Below are positions 28,201-37,477 of a DNA stretch of 64,000 nucleotides, piece by piece. The notes beneath the pieces are model-generated. The model was not told where the DNA came from. It searched no databases and saw only the letters and a list, made by a program, of their open reading frames with translations. Source of the stretch: Bacteroides sp. (GTDB lineage Bacteria > Bacteroidota > Bacteroidia > Bacteroidales > Bacteroidaceae); the NCBI GenBank assembly GCA_021202275.1, contig JAJQDI010000009.1, forward strand, positions 124,001 to 188,000, given 5' to 3'. How positions within the stretch are numbered: the first letter of the stretch is position 1; each line of letters begins with the position of its first letter. Made by a program: the position numbers and the translations under genes.

Positions 28201-28833
28201 CTACCACTTATTCCATCGAATATTTTCGGGCTTCCATTTATTCTTCGGTTGATCCGGTTGCGAAGGATATCCGAGAGGGATAATATTCAAAGGAACAATA
28301 TGTTCGGGCAGGTTCAGCATCTTTGCTACTTTTTCCATGCGATCTTCAGCAGGATAAACACTTGTCCAAACCCCTCCTAACCCTAATTCTGTAATCGCAA
28401 GCAAGATATTTTGTGAAGCAGCAGAACAGTCCTGGATCCAGTATTGCTGCAACCAACCTTCACCGGCCTTTTCCAGATCACCACATACAAGGATCGCAGC
28501 CTCCGCTTTCTTAGCCATAGCTGAAGTGGGCAGTTGCTCACCAAAAGCATCTAAGATCTCTCTTTCGTCTACAATAATAAATGCCCAGGGCTGTTTATTC
28601 ATAGCCGACGGAGCAGCCATGCCGGCACGTACCAGTTCTTCTAAAATCTCTTTAGATACTTTCTGAGTGGTATAGTCACGCACACTACTGCGGCGATGGA
28701 TCACTTCGCTAACTGACGAAGCAGATCGATCAGGCGTGACCTGATCACCGGAATCATTCTTTGAAAACATATTCACTCCTACTATGAGTAAAATAACAAT
28801 TAAAACGACATTCAAAATTCCCGAGAACTTCAT
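28201..28833 (-). CDS. Membrane-anchored nitroreductase-family protein
   Basis: A 210-residue nitroreductase. An N-terminal membrane anchor or signal (ILNVVLIVILLIVGVNMF) precedes the FMN-binding domain: VIHRRSSVRDYT (FMN phosphate contact), AAPSAMNKQPWAFIIVDE, and ELGLGGVWTSVYP. The enzyme reduces nitro compounds, quinones or flavins with NAD(P)H. I chose the ATG at 28833 because the frame upstream lacks features and the anchor starts there. It is divergent from an HxlR regulator, the classic arrangement for electrophile-inducible reductases. A second nitroreductase is at 59149-59739. Confidence 0.88.
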   Translation of the reverse strand: MKFSGILNVVLIVILLIVGVNMFSKNDSGDQVTPDRSASSVSEVIHRRSSVRDYTTQKVSKEILEELVRAGMAAPSAMNKQPWAFIIVDEREILDAFGEQLPTSAMAKKAEAAILVCGDLEKAGEGWLQQYWIQDCSAASQNILLAITELGLGGVWTSVYPAEDRMEKVAKMLNLPEHIVPLNIIPLGYPSQPDQPKNKWKPENIRWNKW

Positions 28834-29020
28834 ATTTCTATTATTTAAGTTGATTTCCTGAACTACTCTTTCGCCTGTTACATGCAAGCAGCAGCGGTAT
28901 CTCTTTGTTACCAGGAACCATACGCATGTGGCCATTCAGATACCTCTTTATAACCGATCCAAATCCGTTTCTAAAAGCATTTAAACATCCGGTCATTTTA
29001 TTTTTTCAGACAAATGTATT

Positions 29021-29038
29021 ACTTTTCGCTCGAAAAGT
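29021..29038. promoter_or_regulatory. Candidate HxlR operator, 18-bp palindrome
   Basis: ACTTTTCG-CT-CGAAAAGT is a perfect inverted repeat in the region between the divergent nitroreductase and HxlR genes, 46 bp before the HxlR start. Winged-helix dimers of this family bind such palindromes, so it is a good operator candidate. Confidence 0.6.
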
Positions 29039-29083
29039 AAAGTACCTACTCATTTGTTACATAGTTACCAAAAAGAGTAAATT

Positions 29084-29461
29084 ATGGAAGATCAGACACA
29101 TAAAACAAAATTTTTCTTTCAGGGTGAGGAATATATTTGTTCATTGGAACTTGCGATGAACATCATTGGAGGAAAATGGAAGACCATGATTGTGTACCAT
29201 CTCAAAGACGGCCCCATGCGGTCAGGGGAGCTACAACGTACTTTGCCGCACGTGAGTAACAAAATGTTTACTCAAGCTACACGTGAACTCGAAAAAAATG
29301 GTCTGATCAAACGCGTGATATACGCTGTAGTTCCTCCTAAGGTGGAATATCAATTAACTGAGATCGGTGAATCTGTTTTACCTATTGTGCTGGATCTGGC
29401 TCAGTGGGGAATAGAAATAAGTAAATCACAGAAACAAAAACCTGAGTACCCATACAGGTAG
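29084..29461 (+). CDS. HxlR-family transcriptional regulator
   Basis: A 125-residue winged-helix regulator: CSLELAMNIIGGKWKTMIVYHLKDGPMRSGELQRTLPHVSNKMFTQATRELEKNGLIKRVIYAVVPPKVEYQLTEIGESV is the complete HxlR domain. The Cys at residue 19, just before the first helix of the domain, is the position used as redox or electrophile sensor in relatives such as HypR/QorR. It probably represses itself and the divergent nitroreductase through the palindrome between them, and is released by reactive electrophiles. Confidence 0.9.
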   Translation: MEDQTHKTKFFFQGEEYICSLELAMNIIGGKWKTMIVYHLKDGPMRSGELQRTLPHVSNKMFTQATRELEKNGLIKRVIYAVVPPKVEYQLTEIGESVLPIVLDLAQWGIEISKSQKQKPEYPYR

Positions 29462-29571
29462 GTTCCGGATACATATCCGTTTTCTTATTTTATCCCAGAA
29501 CAGCATGTAACCGAGAGTTTATATAAAGAGAATCCATCCCTCCAAACTCATCCTTCCAAACTTATAACTCA

Positions 29572-30492
29572 TCACTTACTACCCCTCCCCCTTTTCCCGT
29601 ACAGCCTGCGAAATTCCAAAGGAGAGGATCCATTCCGTCTTTTAAAAAATTTCCCGAAGGCGGATTGATCGGAGAAATTCAGTTTCATGGCGATTTCCTG
29701 GATAGACAGTCTGGAATGGGTCAGCAGGATACGCGCTTCACTGTACAACATCTCAAAAATAAAATCACTCACACTTTGTCTGGTTACAGACTTCACTACG
29801 GATGTCAGGTAGTGAGTAGAAACGTGCAACCGGGAAGCATAGAATTCTACTTTATGTTCCGACTGATAATGGGTAACCAGCAACTCAATAAATGACTATA
29901 CCAGGCTCTCTTTGCGCGTTGTATCTTCCGGATCAGACAAATCCGGATGGCACTCTATGGGGTGGCTCAGATCCAGAAAAAAACCGAACAGGCTGTTTTG
30001 TACCAGATCCCTGTAGTAATAGTGTGTGGTATGATCCACGCTGTGATCCACCATACACATCCGATGGAACAACGTTGCTATGTGCGAAGGCTCCAGCTGG
30101 ACTACAGGTCTACTATACAGCCTGACCCCATATCTGATGCGCTGAGAGATCATAGCTGTAGAGTCCATCTCCGTCATAAATTCTCTGCTGACAAACAGGC
30201 ACAAACAACTGATATCGGAACTACACTGTTCAAAACGGAACAGATGAGAAGAGGAGAATAACAACAGGCAATTTTTCGTGAAAGGATAAGATCTGTAATT
30301 CACAGTTACAGTGCCTGTTCCTGATAAGACCAATATAACGGTAACAGCATCTAAATAAACACCGGAAGAGAACTGACTGACGATCGCCGGATAATCCACC
30401 GCGATACATCCCACTTTCCTCCTCATTTCATTGGATATATCACTTATAAAAGACAGATCGGTGATGGTTTTAATCTGAATTTTCTCTTTCAT
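29572..30492 (-). pseudogene. AraC-family regulator of the efflux operon, in-frame TAG at codon 199
   Basis: A 306-codon AraC regulator. The N-terminal 190 residues form a cupin-like sensor (VILVLSGTGTVTVNYRSYPFTKNCLLLFSS). The C-terminal 100 hold both helix-turn-helix motifs (VEFYASRLHVSTHYLTSVVKSV and IQEIAMKLNFSDQSAFGKFFKRRNGSSPLEFR). TAG at 29896-29898 divides KESLV from SFIELLVTHYQ in the linker, where Gln would be natural (CAG to TAG). Both halves are otherwise undamaged. It is divergent from the TolC-EmrA-EmrB-like genes and probably their regulator; if the stop is real, only the sensor domain is made. Confidence 0.88.
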
Positions 30493-30514
30493 TTTTTCTT
30501 CTGCTCAGCGTCCG

Positions 30515-30546
30515 CAAAGATACGACACAACAACCAAATATTCAAA
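30515..30546 (-). promoter_or_regulatory. Promoter of the AraC gene (TTTG-N20-TATCTTTG)
   Basis: On the minus strand TTTG (30543-30546) and TATCTTTG (30515-30522) are 20 nt apart, an almost perfect Bacteroidota promoter, 23 bp ahead of the AraC start codon. The divergent TolC gene starts 100 bp away. Confidence 0.7.
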
Positions 30547-30650
30547 TAAAACCAATTTTTACTTATTTCAAACCTTCTCCGGACGTTTTTTTTCGCCGAA
30601 CTTTGCAGCCGTTTTTAGGATCCTTTGCGACACGTAAACCCTACATATAT

Positions 30651-31967
30651 ATGAGTACATTCAACAAAGTATCAGTCTTATTCTCCGTTTTCATTCACAC
30701 ATGTTATGTTTTCTCACAACCCGCCCCCAGAGTCCTCACCATGGAGCAGATGTTTGAAAGAGCAGATTCCTGTAGCCGTAGCATACGCACATACAGCCTG
30801 GCAGAGCAGGAAGCCCGGCAAGCGATCCGGGTGGCCAGGAACGCTCAACTCCCCTCTATCGATGTAGCTGTTTCGGCGAGTTACATCGGAGACGTGTGGC
30901 TATCGGACCGCGATTTCTCCCACGGTGAGCGCGCGGCTATGCCACATTTCGGAAATAATTTCACCATCGAGGCTTCACAGGTGATCTATGCAGGGGGTGC
31001 TATCTCAAGTCGCATTGCCCTGGCAAAGCTACACCATCAACTGGCTCAACTGGATCTGGAGAACAACAAACAGGACATCCGCTTTCTATTGGCCGGGAAC
31101 TACCTGGAGATGTATAAACTGAAAAACCAGGCAGAGGTCTATCGCAGGAATATCGAACAAACACGCGCGCTTCTGGCGGAGATCACCGCCAAACAGCAAC
31201 ACGGTATCACATTGAAAAATGACATTACCCGCTACGAACTGCAGTTGCAGTCGCTCCAACTGGCGCTTACACAGGTAGAGAATGGGATCGTGATCCTGAA
31301 CCATCAACTGATCACCGTACTCGGATTGCCGGAAGAGACACAGATAGAGGTAGACAGCCACTTGCTGGAACAGCTTCCTCTGCTGTCCGATGAAAACCGC
31401 TGGCAGGAAACGGCTCTGTTTTCTTCTCCCCTGTTGCAACAGGCCAGACTGAACATAGAGCAATCGCAATATGGAGAGAAACTGGCCCGCTCGGGTCGGC
31501 TCCCTTCCGTGGCACTGATGGCCGGTGACAACCTGGAGGGTCCCATTACATTTGAGATACCCCCGATCAACCGGAATATCAACTATTGGTATGTGGGTGT
31601 GGGAGTGAAGTTCAATCTGGCTTCCACGTTCAAATCAGGAAAAGAGATCAGACTCGCGCGCCTGTCGACACAGAAGGCCAGGGAAAGCGATCTGTTGTTG
31701 CAGGAACACATCCGTACAGAGGTGAAAGAAGCATATATCCGCTTCCGCGAATCATTCACCCTCTACGAGACACAGGTAAAAAGCCTGGAATTGGCACATC
31801 AGAACTACCATGTGATCAACAACCGCTATCTGAACGATCTGGCTTTGCTGACAGATATGCTGGACGCGAGCAACTCCCAACTGAACGCGGAACTGCAAGT
31901 GGTGAACGCGCAGATCCATATTCTGTTCCATTACTACAAATTGAAAAGGACTACAGGTACGCTCTGA
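30651..31967 (+). CDS. TolC-family outer-membrane efflux protein
   Basis: A 438-residue TolC homologue. After a signal peptide (VSVLFSVFIHTCYVFSQ) come two repeats of the outer-membrane-factor fold: LTMEQMFERADSCSRSIRTYSLAEQEARQAIRVARNAQLPSIDVAVSASYIG and the second starting SSPLLQQARLNIEQSQYGEKLARSGRLPSVALMAGDN, with long coiled-coil helices. The start at 30651 (MSTFNK) gives a proper signal. It forms the exit duct for the HlyD-like adaptor and the DHA2-type transporter encoded downstream (209- and 3-bp gaps). Confidence 0.9.
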   Translation: MSTFNKVSVLFSVFIHTCYVFSQPAPRVLTMEQMFERADSCSRSIRTYSLAEQEARQAIRVARNAQLPSIDVAVSASYIGDVWLSDRDFSHGERAAMPHFGNNFTIEASQVIYAGGAISSRIALAKLHHQLAQLDLENNKQDIRFLLAGNYLEMYKLKNQAEVYRRNIEQTRALLAEITAKQQHGITLKNDITRYELQLQSLQLALTQVENGIVILNHQLITVLGLPEETQIEVDSHLLEQLPLLSDENRWQETALFSSPLLQQARLNIEQSQYGEKLARSGRLPSVALMAGDNLEGPITFEIPPINRNINYWYVGVGVKFNLASTFKSGKEIRLARLSTQKARESDLLLQEHIRTEVKEAYIRFRESFTLYETQVKSLELAHQNYHVINNRYLNDLALLTDMLDASNSQLNAELQVVNAQIHILFHYYKLKRTTGTL

Positions 31968-32176
31968 GGCAGGCCGCTGCCATTTGTCAGGAAGAGAACA
32001 AGGAACAGAGCAGAAAAGAAGATCGATGTATGGAGGGCAACTGACGGAGCACCTGCGAACGATCTGCAAGAGTTGTTTCCGGACTGTATGCCACTGTGCC
32101 TGAACAACCGGAAAAAGGAGAACAACCGGATTTTATAGCTTACAATTACGAATCCATTTATCTAAGAGAATAAACA

Positions 32177-33211
32177 ATGAAAAGAAGAACCAAAAAACTG
32201 ATTTATAATATCGTAGTGGGACTGTGGATCTTAGCAGGTATTACCTGGGTATGTACACGTTTTGTACACCTGGGCCGTGTCGAATATACCGATAATGCCC
32301 AGGTGAAACAACTCATCGTCCCCGTCCATTCACGGGTGCAGGGTTTCATCAAAAAGGTATACTTTGATGAGTACCAGACCGTACGCAAAGGAGATACTTT
32401 GGTGGTGATCGAAGACGCGGAATTCCGTTTTCGCCTGGCACAGGCCGAAGCCGATTACCAGAACGCGCTTTCGGGCCGCACGGTGGTGGCATCTACCCTT
32501 CATACCGCTCACAACAACCTGACGGTGTCAGATGCCAGTATACAGGAAGCAAAGGTGCTGCTCGACAACGCGGAATCCGAACACAACCGCTACAAGAACC
32601 TGCTGGAACAAGACGCGGTGACGCGCCAGCAATACGACGCGGTCCGGACACAGTACGAAGCCTGCAAAGCCCACTACGAACTGCTGTCGCATCAGAAAAG
32701 ATCCATCGCGCTGGTCAAACAGGAACACGCTCACCGGCTGGAACAGACGGATGCCGGAATCAAACTGGCGGAAGCCGCTCTGGAACTGGCCCGCCTGAAC
32801 TTGTCTTATACAGTGATCCTGGCTCCCTGCGACGGGACCACCGGGCGCAAAGACATACAGCAGGGACAATTGATACAACCGGGACAGACACTGGTAGACC
32901 TGGTAGACGGACAGAGTAAGTGGGTCATTGCTAACTACAAAGAGACACAAACAGCGCATATCCGTGAAGGATTGCCCGTAGACATGGAGGTGGATGCTGT
33001 ACCGGGTGTGGTATTCAAAGGGGAGGTCAGATCCATCTCGCGTGCCACCGGAGCCAGCTTCTCTTTGTTGCCGCAGGACAATTCTGCCGGTAATTTCGTA
33101 AAGATCGAGCAGCGTATCCCGGTACGCATCGAATTTACCGGTGAAAACCGCAGCGAAGATATGGAACGGCTGCGGGCGGGGATGAATGTAGAATGTCTCG
33201 TAAATTACTGA
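32177..33211 (+). CDS. EmrA/HlyD-family membrane-fusion protein
   Basis: A 344-residue periplasmic adaptor: one N-terminal membrane anchor (IYNIVVGLWILAGITWVCTRF), a lipoyl half-motif (YTDNAQVKQLIVPVHSRVQGFIKKVYFDEYQTVRKGDTLVVIED), a long coiled-coil hairpin (residues 90-215), the second lipoyl half (SYTVILAPCDGTTGRKDIQQGQLIQPGQTLVDLVD) and a beta-barrel domain. It couples the inner-membrane transporter to the TolC duct. Only three bases separate its stop from the transporter start, so they are co-translated. A 209-bp spacer without recognisable genes precedes it. Confidence 0.92.
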   Translation: MKRRTKKLIYNIVVGLWILAGITWVCTRFVHLGRVEYTDNAQVKQLIVPVHSRVQGFIKKVYFDEYQTVRKGDTLVVIEDAEFRFRLAQAEADYQNALSGRTVVASTLHTAHNNLTVSDASIQEAKVLLDNAESEHNRYKNLLEQDAVTRQQYDAVRTQYEACKAHYELLSHQKRSIALVKQEHAHRLEQTDAGIKLAEAALELARLNLSYTVILAPCDGTTGRKDIQQGQLIQPGQTLVDLVDGQSKWVIANYKETQTAHIREGLPVDMEVDAVPGVVFKGEVRSISRATGASFSLLPQDNSAGNFVKIEQRIPVRIEFTGENRSEDMERLRAGMNVECLVNY

Positions 33212-33214
33212 TCC

Positions 33215-34822
33215 ATGCACGAGACCGGACCCTTTTCCATTCCTTCTATCCGTGACTTCGTCCCCAAACGGATACGTCCCTGGCTGGTACTGGCATTTGT
33301 GATCGTCTTCCAGTTGTCGGGAGGTATCTACCTGGCGGCCGTAAGCGAGATGGCAGGTTCGCTGGCACTGATGCAGGAAGATATACTGATGGCGGGGTAT
33401 GCCTCCCTGGTAGGGCTGGGACTGACGTTCACGATCATGTTCCGCCTGAAATTCCGCTTTGCCAGTAAAACCACCTTCCTGGTATGCGGCGCGGGGCTTA
33501 TCCTCTGCAATTTCATCTGTATGTATACACACAGTGTTCCTGTGATGGTAGCAACCTGTTTCGTGGCAGGGATCTTCCGGATGTGGGCTACCTTTGAATG
33601 TAACTCTACCCTCCAGCTGTGGATCACTCCCAAACGGGATCTCTCGGTATTCTTCTGTTACATCTACCTGCTGGTGCAGGGATGTATCCAGTTTTCCGGA
33701 ATGCTCACGATCTACACCGCGGCTTTCGCCAACTGGGCATACATGCACTGGCTGGTGATCGGCCTTTTAGGCACCGTGATGCTGATCACGGTGTGGACTT
33801 TCCGTAGCTATCGCTCCATGCGCAAACTTCCCTTGCTGGGAATCGACTGGCTGGGCGGACTGATGTGGGGACTTACGATCCTGTGTATTATCTTCGTCTG
33901 TATCTATGGCGATCATTACGACTGGTATGAGTCGGTCTATATACGCATAGCTACAGTAATGGCTATCGTACTGGTACTGCTCAATCTGTGGCGGGCTTCG
34001 TTTATCAGGCATCCTTACATTGCTTTGCAAACCTGGACATTCCGTCCGGTATACCTTACATTGGGTATTTATTTGGTTGTCGATCTGCTATTGGCCCCTT
34101 CGCACCTGCTTGAACATATCTATATGGAAGGTATACTGGGATTTGACGATCTGCATGTGATCTCGCTCAATTGGGTAGTGCTGGCAGCTATCCTTGCCGG
34201 ATCGGCCTTTACCTATTTCACCTTTGCCCGCCGCAAGTGGACCTACAAGACCCTGACAGTGATAGGCTTCGCAGCCATCACCGCACATCTGGTGTGGTTC
34301 TATTTCTATATCGATTATAACCTGCCTAAAGAGGCGTTATGGATCCCTCTGTTCCTGAGGACCTTCGGATACATTCTTATCGGGATCACCTTTCTTACTG
34401 CACTTTCGCTGGTACCTTTTCAGCATTTTTTCGAAGCACTGTCGGTACAGTCTTTCGTGAGCGCAGGATTTGGGGGAGTCCTGGGCACAGCCATCCTGGC
34501 CCATCTGCTCAAAACGACCCTGGGCAAAAATACGATACTACTGGGTGCCGGACTGGATCGGGTGAATACACTGGCCGGACACCTGCATCCGGGCCAGCTA
34601 TACGGCACAGTACAACAGCAGGCCCTGATCGTATCTATGAAAGAGATCTACGGTTGGCTGGCACTCACCGGACTCTTCTGCATGCTGTTGTTTCTGATCA
34701 GAGAGAGTGATCTGCGACCCAGGAGGGCCATACATCCCAGGTACAGACTGATCCGCCGATACATTAAACATGAGTTACGCATGAGAAAAAACAGGAAAGA
34801 ACAACGTGTATATATCGGATAA
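33215..34822 (+). CDS. DHA2/EmrB-like major-facilitator transporter
   Basis: A 535-residue transporter with about 14 membrane helices, the size of DHA2-family drug:proton antiporters, although sequence motifs A and C of the family are weak, as in the divergent Bacteroidota branch. Helices include WLVLAFVIVFQLSGGIYLAAVSEMAG and GWLALTGLFCMLLFLIRES; the Arg/Lys-rich tail is cytoplasmic. With the adaptor and TolC protein it forms a tripartite pump spanning both membranes. Substrate unknown; the operon is facing an AraC regulator. Confidence 0.85.
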   Translation: MHETGPFSIPSIRDFVPKRIRPWLVLAFVIVFQLSGGIYLAAVSEMAGSLALMQEDILMAGYASLVGLGLTFTIMFRLKFRFASKTTFLVCGAGLILCNFICMYTHSVPVMVATCFVAGIFRMWATFECNSTLQLWITPKRDLSVFFCYIYLLVQGCIQFSGMLTIYTAAFANWAYMHWLVIGLLGTVMLITVWTFRSYRSMRKLPLLGIDWLGGLMWGLTILCIIFVCIYGDHYDWYESVYIRIATVMAIVLVLLNLWRASFIRHPYIALQTWTFRPVYLTLGIYLVVDLLLAPSHLLEHIYMEGILGFDDLHVISLNWVVLAAILAGSAFTYFTFARRKWTYKTLTVIGFAAITAHLVWFYFYIDYNLPKEALWIPLFLRTFGYILIGITFLTALSLVPFQHFFEALSVQSFVSAGFGGVLGTAILAHLLKTTLGKNTILLGAGLDRVNTLAGHLHPGQLYGTVQQQALIVSMKEIYGWLALTGLFCMLLFLIRESDLRPRRAIHPRYRLIRRYIKHELRMRKNRKEQRVYIG

Positions 34823-34838
34823 AATGGCATGAAAAAAA

Positions 34839-34873
34839 AGAGGCTGTACCCTTTCTGTCCGGATACAGCCTCT
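34839..34873 (+). terminator. Intrinsic terminator of the efflux operon
   Basis: AGAGGCTGTA and TACAGCCTCT form a 10-bp stem with a 15-nt loop, 16 bp after the transporter stop codon; an A8 run precedes it. Confidence 0.75.
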
Positions 34874-35369
34874 GCCTTATCATCCATGCATTTCCGGAGA
34901 AATTCGCCCGTGACAACAGGCTTCACAATGATATTTTATATAAGAACAGTTAAAAATGAGACAATCAGATTTTATATCTTTCCTTACCTTTAGTCTGGTT
35001 GATCCGCATCAGTCCCATCAACGGAATATAGTTATTTCTACCCCCTTAGTTTCCCCAGAGGAAAAACAATGTATGCAAAAGTAGAAGAATATATTTCTTT
35101 CACATAGTCCCGGGCACAGGAATACAGAAAAGTTTCGGAAACAGAAACAAATCGCACGGACAGTGTATCATATTTTTCATTTATCGGAAAACTAAAGAGC
35201 CATGGGAGCAGGCGGAAACACAATTCCGCGATGCAGGTACAAGCACAGAGAAACGATTATCTGTAGTAGCATTGCTCCGTTATCCTGTAAAAACAAGATA
35301 TACGATTATATATAAACGTATCCACAACATACGTTTCTATCGTCTCGTCTGCAAAGAAAGGGATTACCT

Positions 35370-35402
35370 TGTAGAGACGCACGGCGTGCGTCTCCGCGGT
35401 GT
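35370..35402. repeat. Solo copy of the GTAGAGACGCACGGC palindromic element
   Basis: TGTAGAGACGCACGGCGTGC followed by GTCTCCGCGGTGTA repeats the end sequence of the element at 22009-22120. The GAGACGCACGGCGTGCGTCTC core is nearly self-complementary. Confidence 0.7.
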
Positions 35403-35436
35403 ACATTTTTTTCAGACAGAAGAACAAAAGAACATA

Positions 35437-35492
35437 TAAGAGTTATAAGTTTTAAGTTCTAAGTTTTAAGTTTTAAGTTTTAAGTTTTAAAA
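35437..35492. repeat. Tandem AAGTTTTAAGTT repeats
   Basis: Five to six consecutive copies of TTTTAAG-type heptads (AAGTTTTAAGTTCTAAGTTT...). This is the most regular representative of the family in the window. Confidence 0.75.
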
Positions 35493-35640
35493 TATAGCTC
35501 ATCCATTGCAAATGTTTGTCATTCCACACATATATTCTCTTTCTTCATCTGTTCTTTTGTTCTTCTGTCTAATTAAAATAGAAAACCTGTCCCAGGAAAT
35601 AAATCGTAAATCAGTAAATCTCCTGGCATCGCTCTACAGA

Positions 35641-35669
35641 GGGTATCGGCGTATCCTGCTCCGATACCC
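35641..35669. terminator. Hairpin downstream of focA
   Basis: GGGTATCGG and CCGATACCC pair around an 11-nt loop, 47 bp beyond the stop codon of the minus-strand focA gene. No T run follows, so termination strength is uncertain. Confidence 0.45.
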
Positions 35670-35715
35670 AGTCAAAGATAAGCGACCGGTGGAAACGACT
35701 GTCCGGAAAAGATCT

Positions 35716-36525
35716 CTATCCGTTTTTACGGGCATATACATACCAATAGAGGGTCCCTACAAAGAAACCTCCTCCTGCGATATTGCCCAATGTGGCAGGG
35801 ATCAGATTGTCCCGGAGGCAGGAGACCCACGAAACGTCCGCGCCCTGGAAGATACCCGACGGAATATAGAACATATTGGCAATACTATGCTCAAAACCGA
35901 TCGCTACAAAGCACATGACCGGGAACCACAGGCCCAGCATTTTCCCCGCCGCACTCCGGGAAGCCAGTCCCAGCCATACAGCCAGACATACCAGCCAATT
36001 GGCACCTATTCCTTTCAGAAAGACCACATGCCACGGCAAAGCGGTCTTTGCTTGCGCTATCTGTATGATCGCCGTATGCCAGGGGTCGGGATCCAGAATG
36101 CCTGTCAGATAGATGAGAAAATAAGAGAAAAAAAGCGCTCCGGCAAAATTGGCCAGCCATACCAGCGTCCAGTTACGAAGCACAGCCCCCCAACTGTATT
36201 GTTTATGAAAAGCGCCTGAGATCAGGGTAGCATTATTTCCGGTAAAAAGTTCAGCACCTGCAATCACCACCAATATCAATCCTACCGGGAAGGTAGCACC
36301 CGCCAGCAGTTTCTGCAACCCCGGGTTGGCCTGTGTCCATTCCGGAAACCCACTGCCGATAAGCACCGAAAGCAATCCTCCCATGGCAATGTACGCGCCG
36401 GCCAGAAAACCCAATACCAGTAGTTTCCGAAAGGGCTGGTTTACTTTTTTAGAACCGATCTTCCTGGTAAGAAGGGTGATCTCTGCCGGAGAAAGGGTGG
36501 GCTGTGTGTCGGGAAATTGCTCCAT
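35716..36525 (-). CDS. focA: Formate/nitrite transporter (FNT family)
   Basis: A 269-residue FNT channel with six helices: FLAGAYIAMGGLLSVLIGSG, FPVGLILVVIAGAELFTGN, the LANFAGALFFSYFLIYLTG helix, GIGANWLVCLAVWLGLASRSAAGKMLGLWFPVMCFVAIGFEHSIANMF (containing the pore His of the family) and the final GNIAGGGFFVGTLYWYVYA. It moves formate, nitrite or hydrosulfide across the inner membrane, consistent with a fermentative anaerobe. No pyruvate-formate lyase gene is adjacent. A strong promoter precedes it. Confidence 0.93.
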   Translation of the reverse strand: MEQFPDTQPTLSPAEITLLTRKIGSKKVNQPFRKLLVLGFLAGAYIAMGGLLSVLIGSGFPEWTQANPGLQKLLAGATFPVGLILVVIAGAELFTGNNATLISGAFHKQYSWGAVLRNWTLVWLANFAGALFFSYFLIYLTGILDPDPWHTAIIQIAQAKTALPWHVVFLKGIGANWLVCLAVWLGLASRSAAGKMLGLWFPVMCFVAIGFEHSIANMFYIPSGIFQGADVSWVSCLRDNLIPATLGNIAGGGFFVGTLYWYVYARKNG

Positions 36526-36560
36526 ATCGATCGATATTAACTATATATTTTTATCGGTTG

Positions 36561-36590
36561 CAAAGATAGACATTATGCGTTGTTTCACAA
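36561..36590 (-). promoter_or_regulatory. Promoter of focA (TTG-N19-TATCTTTG)
   Basis: On the minus strand TTG (36588-36590) lies 19 nt before TATCTTTG (36561-36568), which is 35 bp upstream of the start codon. Confidence 0.7.
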
Positions 36591-36720
36591 GAACAGCAAA
36601 AAGGAAGGTTCACTTCCGGTCTCCGCACATCTCATGACCAGGATATCTTCCGTTTTGCCACTTTCGTCTACCCAGGGTGACCGTTGGTATACAAACCGTC
36701 GTGCCCTTCCTTTGCAGCCC

Positions 36721-36728
36721 TATCTTTG
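36721..36728 (+). promoter_or_regulatory. -7 element TATCTTTG of the porin-like gene
   Basis: Exact TATCTTTG 53 bp upstream of the ATG at 36782. Confidence 0.6.
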
Positions 36729-36781
36729 CCACAGGAACAAAAAGAAATTCCATATCAATATTCATTTAAAAAAACAACAGG

Positions 36782-37384
36782 ATGAAAAAAATTATTATTC
36801 TTACAGCTATGTTCTCAGTAGTTAGTTTCATGCATCTGAACGCGCAGAACCGCGTATCGTTCGGAGTGGGTCTGGAAGGGAATGTGACAAACGTCAAACT
36901 ATCCAACCTGCAGGGTGCGAAAGCGAAATTCTCTCCGGGAGCTTCCGTCAGTGGATTTTCCGATATCGCGTTCGGAACCCACTTCTCCTTGCGACCGGAA
37001 CTCCGGATCGGATATACGGAAGCCAAAGTGAAAGTAAACGAGGAAAACCTCAAATTCAAATACGCGTCTGTGGAAATTCCGGTATATGCCCTCGGAAGAT
37101 ACCAGACAGCAGCCGGAACCCTCTTTGCGGGAGTAGGGCCGCATATGGGTTATGGATTCAGTGCCGACTCGGAAACCGAGAAAATAGCATCCGGAAGTCC
37201 GGGAGAGAATATACTGGAATTGGATCACTGGTACGCGGGAGGGAGTGCAATGGCTGGTTTTGAATTCCGGAACAGGATCTCTGTACGTGCAGGTTACCAA
37301 CTCAGCTATGACCTCCATTCCCATCACAAGATCAACCAGAAGAAGACCCGGACCCTCAGTCTGGGAGTAGGTTACCGGTTCTGA
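36782..37384 (+). CDS. Outer-membrane beta-barrel protein (porin-like)
   Basis: A 200-residue secreted barrel protein: signal peptide IIILTAMFSVVSFMHLNA, then alternating hydrophobic strands rich in Gly and aromatic residues (VSFGVGLEGNVTNVKLSNL, HFSLRPELRIGYTEAKVKV, FAGVGPHMGYGFSADSE, ISVRAGYQLSYDLHSHH) and the C-terminal LSLGVGYRF with terminal Phe recognised by BamA. It belongs to the OmpA-barrel-like 'outer membrane beta-barrel' group of about eight strands. No specific function. It is monocistronic: own promoter and terminator. Confidence 0.85.
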   Translation: MKKIIILTAMFSVVSFMHLNAQNRVSFGVGLEGNVTNVKLSNLQGAKAKFSPGASVSGFSDIAFGTHFSLRPELRIGYTEAKVKVNEENLKFKYASVEIPVYALGRYQTAAGTLFAGVGPHMGYGFSADSETEKIASGSPGENILELDHWYAGGSAMAGFEFRNRISVRAGYQLSYDLHSHHKINQKKTRTLSLGVGYRF

Positions 37385-37416
37385 CAAACAACAGCTTTAC
37401 CACATCCGGAAATAAA

Positions 37417-37445
37417 CAAGAGGCAGCCCATACGACTGCCTCTTG
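37417..37445. terminator. Intrinsic terminator after the porin-like gene
   Basis: CAAGAGGCAG and CTGCCTCTTG pair around a 9-nt loop, 33 bp after the stop codon. Confidence 0.7.
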
Positions 37446-37477
37446 TCTGATATTCACTTACCCATCAGGTAAACGAT

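Larger units (their letters stand above)
34874..35715. other. 842-bp intergenic region without a gene; repeats and a hairpin
   Basis: AT-rich DNA between the efflux operon and FocA. A minus-strand stretch near 34955-35035 reads GRNNYIPLMGLMRINQTKGK before a stop and might be a relic of a lost gene, but I cannot name it. The region also carries a copy of the GTAGAGACGCACGGC element, the AAGTTTTAAGTT repeats and an AAATCGTAAATCAGTAAATC copy at 35601-35620. Confidence 0.5.

Noticed and set aside
31586..32044. Plus-strand frame overlapping the TolC gene
   Set aside because: It overlaps TolC in another frame and reads through charged low-complexity sequence; a shadow of the real gene.
35506..36219. 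Long plus-strand frame overlapping focA
   Set aside because: It lies opposite the clearly conserved FocA protein and has no family features.
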